Positions 60,824 to 64,000 of a DNA stretch of 64,000 nt are shown here, piece after piece. Source of the stretch: Chitinophagaceae bacterium. Its GTDB lineage: Bacteria; Bacteroidota; Bacteroidia; Chitinophagales; Chitinophagaceae. Both the position numbers and the translations under genes were made by a program. The notes under the pieces are model-generated. The model had not been told where the DNA came from and did not search any database. It worked only from the letters and a program-made list of their open reading frames with translations. The first letter of the stretch is position 1. Each line of letters begins with the position of its first letter. Location: the NCBI GenBank assembly GCA_947446645.1, contig CANFHA010000002.1, forward strand, positions 124,001 to 188,000, given 5' to 3'.

Positions 60824-61237
60824 TTAGTTCCTCACGTAGTCCGAAAACGTAGAATGTAATTTCGCTTGTGAGAGTGATTTTGTAATGTACCCAGCCACCA
60901 GGGTATTGCTACTTGCCCGCTCAATATCGTGGGGGTCTACAGACGATGAAAGCATGAATATTTTCACCTTATCCTGCACCTCGCTGGCGAAACCGCTGAA
61001 TTTATCCAGCACTTCCCAGCCCGTCATAGAGGGCATATTTATGTCCAGGAACAGAATTGTTTTTTTTGCTTTGCCGGCAGCATATTTTACCTGTATGTGC
61101 GCCAGCCCTTCACCAGGATCGGTGAACGTTTGAACAGACGACACCGCCAGAGATAGCTGTATCATTCTGTTACAGATCATATTGTTAATGGGGTCGTCAT
61201 CAATGACCAGAAAATCGGGAAGTAATTCTTGTTCCAT
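60824..61237 (-). CDS. CheY-like response regulator
   Basis: This 137-residue protein is a stand-alone receiver domain. The acidic pocket is Asp13-Asp14 in VIDDDPINNMI, the phospho-acceptor is Asp65 in LFLDINMPSMTGWE, the switch serine is in FMLSSSVD and the conserved lysine is Lys120 in YITKSLS. There is no output domain, so it acts by protein contact, as CheY or Spo0F do. It lies 11 bases downstream of the repeat-containing histidine kinase and is almost surely its partner. Confidence 0.92.
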   Translation of the reverse strand: MEQELLPDFLVIDDDPINNMICNRMIQLSLAVSSVQTFTDPGEGLAHIQVKYAAGKAKKTILFLDINMPSMTGWEVLDKFSGFASEVQDKVKIFMLSSSVDPHDIERASSNTLVAGYITKSLSQAKLHSTFSDYVRN

Positions 61238-61248
61238 TCTATACGTGT

Positions 61249-62520
61249 TTAGTTAAGCTCAAATTCTATTTTGAATTCTGTTCCCTTATTCACCTCACTC
61301 ATTATGCTTATTTTTCCGCCCATCGATTCCACCTGCGTTTTCACCATAAACAATCCCATTCCTTTGCCTTCTACATGGTTGTGAAATCGCTTATAGAGCC
61401 CAAACACCTGGTCGCCGCGCGTACCAAGGTCTATACCCAGTCCATTATCCTTAAAGTTTAGCTGAATCTTGTCTCTTAGCATCTGGCTTGTTATTTCTAT
61501 CACAGGTGTCGCGTCTTGCCGACGGTATTTTACACTGTTTGTTATCAGGTTCAAAAATATGCTGTAGAGGTAGGTTTTAAGGGTTGGTATCTCATCAATA
61601 ATTGAAAAGTCGCTGATGATTTCCACGTCGTTGCTGGTGATCAGGTCACTCAGACTTAGTGTTATGTCATTCAGCAGTTCAGAAAATTTCACCTGTTCTC
61701 TCTTTTTGTCCTCACTGTTTTTTAACTGTAATATATAGTTGAGATCCATGATGACATCATCGAGCTTCTTTACCGATAAGCTCAGGTCCTGCATAAAGTT
61801 CTTTTCATCATATCTGTCTATGCCGGGCATCTGCAGCAATTGTGTTACCCCACTTATATTAGCCACCGGTGCGCGCAGGTTATGCGATATGATGTAGGAA
61901 AACTGTTCAAGGTCTTTATTGCGCTGCACAATATCTGCAACCATCTTGGTGCGCTCAGCCTCAGCCAAAACAAGTGCTGCCGCCATTTTTTCTTTCTCTT
62001 GGTTTTGAAACAATAGTTCTTTGTTTGCTATTACTAATTCCGCAGCCCTTTTTTCACGCTCTTCATTCTGGTACACGAGTTTCTGATAAGCAACAATTAA
62101 TTCCACTGCCCTTTTTTCTTTCTCTTCATTCTGGAAAAGCAATTCCTTGTTTGCTATGATCAGTTCTGCCGCGAGTTTTTCTTTTTCTTCGTTTTGAAAT
62201 ATAAGTTCCCTGTTGGCTATAATCAGTTCTGCAGCGCGTTTCTCTTTTTCTTCATTTTGAAAGATCAGCTCTCTATTCGCAATAACCAGCTCTAAGGCTC
62301 GTTTTTCTTTCTCCGCATTTTGAAAAGCCAGTTCCTTGTTTGCTATGATTAATTCGGCGGCGCGTTTTTCTTTTTCTTCATTCTGATAAGCCAGCTCTTC
62401 ATTGGCAATATCGAGTTCAGCAGCCCGTTTTCTGCGATCTTCATTTTGGAAGGCAAGTTCTATATTGGCCATTCTTAGGGGATCTGGCGTTACTGTATTG
62501 CTTTTGGAGAAGTTTGGCAT
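61249..62520 (-). CDS. histidine kinase with 21-residue coiled-coil repeats
   Basis: This 423-residue cytoplasmic kinase begins with eight 21-residue repeats (about residues 18-185) such as ANKELAFQNAEKEKRALEL, predicting one long coiled coil in place of a sensor domain. The kinase core follows: the phospho-acceptor His223 in FSYIISHNLRAPVANISG, the N box NLITNSVKYRRQ, DNGLGIDLG and GKGMGLFMVKTQVESMGG. It has no membrane helix. The response regulator gene is directly downstream. The core closely resembles the PAS kinase at 18870-21275. Signal and targets are unknown. Confidence 0.9.
   Translation of the reverse strand: MPNFSKSNTVTPDPLRMANIELAFQNEDRRKRAAELDIANEELAYQNEEKEKRAAELIIANKELAFQNAEKEKRALELVIANRELIFQNEEKEKRAAELIIANRELIFQNEEKEKLAAELIIANKELLFQNEEKEKRAVELIVAYQKLVYQNEEREKRAAELVIANKELLFQNQEKEKMAAALVLAEAERTKMVADIVQRNKDLEQFSYIISHNLRAPVANISGVTQLLQMPGIDRYDEKNFMQDLSLSVKKLDDVIMDLNYILQLKNSEDKKREQVKFSELLNDITLSLSDLITSNDVEIISDFSIIDEIPTLKTYLYSIFLNLITNSVKYRRQDATPVIEITSQMLRDKIQLNFKDNGLGIDLGTRGDQVFGLYKRFHNHVEGKGMGLFMVKTQVESMGGKISIMSEVNKGTEFKIEFELN
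61966..62469 (-). repeat. 63-bp tandem repeat, eight units
   Basis: Eight in-frame 63-bp units encode the 21-residue coiled-coil repeats of the kinase. Units differ at scattered positions, so they are old or drift fast. Unit sequence at protein level is ANxELxFQNEEKEKRAAELxI. Confidence 0.9.
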
Positions 62521-63022
62521 GATGAATTATTTTGCATTCATTTTTCAATTAAATAATTTAATGGATACACTATTCTGCCAATTAAATTCTCTTTTCCATC
62601 CCGTACTAAATTGAATGTTAAAGGATAAGTTAAAATCGTGCCCTTGCTTTGTCACACGACGGTATTGTGGGTAGATGCGCAATATGTTGTTGCGAACCTC
62701 TTTATACGGGATTTTGCCACGGCTTGTATTCAACACGTAAAATAAACGATCCCACTAGTGGGCATGCACTCACGTACTACTCGCGATTCTGGTTTTAGGA
62801 TACAAATAAGAGCAGCTAAGGTTTCGCATATTGCAAGAAAGATTTCCTCTTACTGCAAGAAAGCGGGCAAAAAAAAGCCCCGGACAAGCCGGGGCAGTGA
62901 GTCAATCAGGGGATTTAATATCATTCAGAAAGATTGTTTCTAATCTGTATTCAAAAATAAGATTTCTGATTAAGTGTTTCAATATTTTATAATACGTTAA
63001 CAAGTCAATAGGAAATTAGTTC
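62521..63022. other. intergenic region
   Basis: About 500 bases hold no sure gene. A 12-bp palindrome CCCACTAGTGGG lies at 62751-62762. A terminator for the NHL-repeat gene is at 62877-62895. A short minus-strand frame at 62545-62736 is doubtful. Confidence 0.5.
62877..62895 (-). terminator. rho-independent terminator after the NHL gene
   Basis: GCCCCGG/CCGGGGC with a five-base loop is followed on the minus strand by seven T residues. It lies about 130 bases downstream of the NHL-repeat gene stop. Confidence 0.8.
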
Positions 63023-64000
63023 CTATTCAGTAACAGTTACTTTAGCGGCAGGGTACTTAGTGTACTCACGGCCCAGCGATATCATTATTACTGATGGCTT
63101 TACAATGTTGTCGGGCAGTGTCACGTTCAGCACATTCGCTCCGGTTATTGCCTGCACACTTTGTTTGTACACCACGCGACCTGTAACATCAGTAGCTACT
63201 AGGTTTAGTTGCTCGTTCTTCTCGCTGGTGAATTCGCACTGGAATGTGCCATTGCTTGGGTTAGGGAACCACACAGCACTGGCCTGCTGCAGTTTGGTAG
63301 CAACAACCGCCGTTGGTGCGGGGATGATGAACACATTAATTGTAGTAGATGAAGTATTAATGCCGTCGCTTGTCACTACTGTGAATTCGTCCCTGCCGGT
63401 AAATCCGGGTATCGGGCTGTAGGTCAATCCTGTAGGAGCCACTGTTGTGCCGCTGCCTGGTGCGGATGCGCCAAAACCGGTAACAACGGCGTTCTCGGGC
63501 ATGCGGCTTACAGTCCAGGTTTGCGTTCTGCCGATAACACTGTTCGGTACCGTAAGCTGAGCATTGATAGAAACCGTTTCATCGGCATATATTGTCATAT
63601 CCTGTATAGTACCATTGGCAAAGCGATGAGGGTCTGGAGCAGTCACGCCTATTTCGCGGATCACAAAGTTTCCGTAATCAGCGATGTATATGTTGCCGGT
63701 GCCATCTATTGCAAGGCTGCTGGGCAGGTACAGTTCAGAAGAGTCTGCTGAGCCGCCATCGCCATCGTAGCCATGCCAGTCTATGTACTTGGTGCCTGCA
63801 AATGTGGAGATAGTACCTGAAACCACTTTACGCACTACATTGTTCTGCCAGTCGCAAATGTATAGGTTGCCGCAGGCATCCAGTGTTATGCTCATCGGTA
63901 TCCACAGCGATGCCGCCGTTGCGGCTCCGCCGTCGCCACCATAGGTAGAATCGCCATTACCAGCTATTGTCGTGATGGTTCCTGTTCCATCTATCATACG
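63023..64000 (-). CDS. NHL-repeat T9SS-sorted protein (partial)
   Basis: The gene runs off the right edge; about 325 C-terminal residues are visible. NHL propeller repeats appear as TITTIAGNGDSTYGGDGGAA, LDACGNLYICDWQNNVVRKV, AIDGTGNIYIADYGNFVIREI. Next is a beta-sandwich repeat (LTYSPIPGFTGRDEFTVV). The last 75 or so residues form a type A T9SS sorting domain (AVWFPNPSNGTFQCEF to the end), so the protein is secreted to the surface by the type IX system. The ligand is unknown. A terminator follows at 62877-62895. Confidence 0.88.
   Translation of the reverse strand, partial: RMIDGTGTITTIAGNGDSTYGGDGGAATAASLWIPMSITLDACGNLYICDWQNNVVRKVVSGTISTFAGTKYIDWHGYDGDGGSADSSELYLPSSLAIDGTGNIYIADYGNFVIREIGVTAPDPHRFANGTIQDMTIYADETVSINAQLTVPNSVIGRTQTWTVSRMPENAVVTGFGASAPGSGTTVAPTGLTYSPIPGFTGRDEFTVVTSDGINTSSTTINVFIIPAPTAVVATKLQQASAVWFPNPSNGTFQCEFTSEKNEQLNLVATDVTGRVVYKQSVQAITGANVLNVTLPDNIVKPSVIMISLGREYTKYPAAKVTVTE

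Noticed and set aside
62545-62736. Minus-strand frame of 63 codons in the gap before the kinase gene
   Set aside because: It has a protein-like composition but no family, no ribosome site or promoter box, and lies in a gap; unsupported without conservation data.

Overview
The window reads as chromosome of a Bacteroidota bacterium, most likely in or near the Chitinophagaceae. The reasons are type IX secretion (T9SS) sorting domains at the C-termini of several exported proteins, TlpA-like thioredoxins fused to long Bacteroidota-type N-terminal regions, a GldM-like domain, a fused alpha/beta E1 dehydrogenase, YfhO-type membrane proteins, and many promoters of the Bacteroidota form TAnnTTTG instead of sigma70 -35/-10 boxes. 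Most genes are ordinary core functions. No rRNA, tRNA, CRISPR array or intact insertion sequence was seen.

Layout. 0-3 kb: fatty-acid synthesis (fabG, then fabH cut by the left edge) and ornithine aminotransferase. 2.8-8.1 kb: a tight minus-strand operon of a YfhO-type membrane protein, a hexapeptide acyltransferase, a Wzx-like flippase and an inward-rectifier K+ channel. 8.3-8.9 kb: a toxin-antitoxin pair. 8.9-18.4 kb: fused E1 dehydrogenase, a secreted unknown, rlmN, lptF/G and tgt, then a GT2 glycosyltransferase, rsmG and yebC. 18.9-29.2 kb: a PAS/GAF histidine kinase, M48 protease lipoprotein, small envelope proteins, rlmB, an M15 peptidase, an SDR enzyme, a two-gene ABC transporter, a fatty acid desaturase and a coiled-coil membrane protein. 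29.3-41 kb: a second toxin-antitoxin pair, an L,D-transpeptidase, T9SS cargo, a SurA-like isomerase, two paralogous TlpA-family proteins, a frameshifted T9SS cargo gene and a third toxin-antitoxin pair. 41-48.6 kb: rlmD, an orphan antitoxin, and a polysaccharide block (wecB, two paralogous GT39-like proteins, a GT2 enzyme).

48.6-52.1 kb is the accessory part. It is visibly more A/T-rich and holds a ParB-like gene interrupted by a -1 frameshift at a slippery A-run. The continued frame overlaps, as ATGA, a gene for an HTH protein with a candidate PD-(D/E)XK-like nuclease domain. Then follow a decayed gene end, an unknown small protein and over 600 bp of palindromes, including a perfect 14-bp stem. 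This ParB-like plus HTH-nuclease pair is the best candidate for an undescribed system, probably defence or mobile-element related, but that function is inference.

52-64 kb: an MBL/beta-CASP nuclease, SUMF1-domain protein, Mrp/ApbC, several envelope proteins, an amidohydrolase, an alpha/beta hydrolase, a histidine kinase/response regulator pair whose kinase carries eight 21-residue coiled-coil repeats, and an NHL-repeat T9SS protein cut by the right edge.

A recurring regulatory theme is a -7 element lying only 3-7 bases before the start codon of several genes, which suggests leaderless or nearly leaderless mRNAs.
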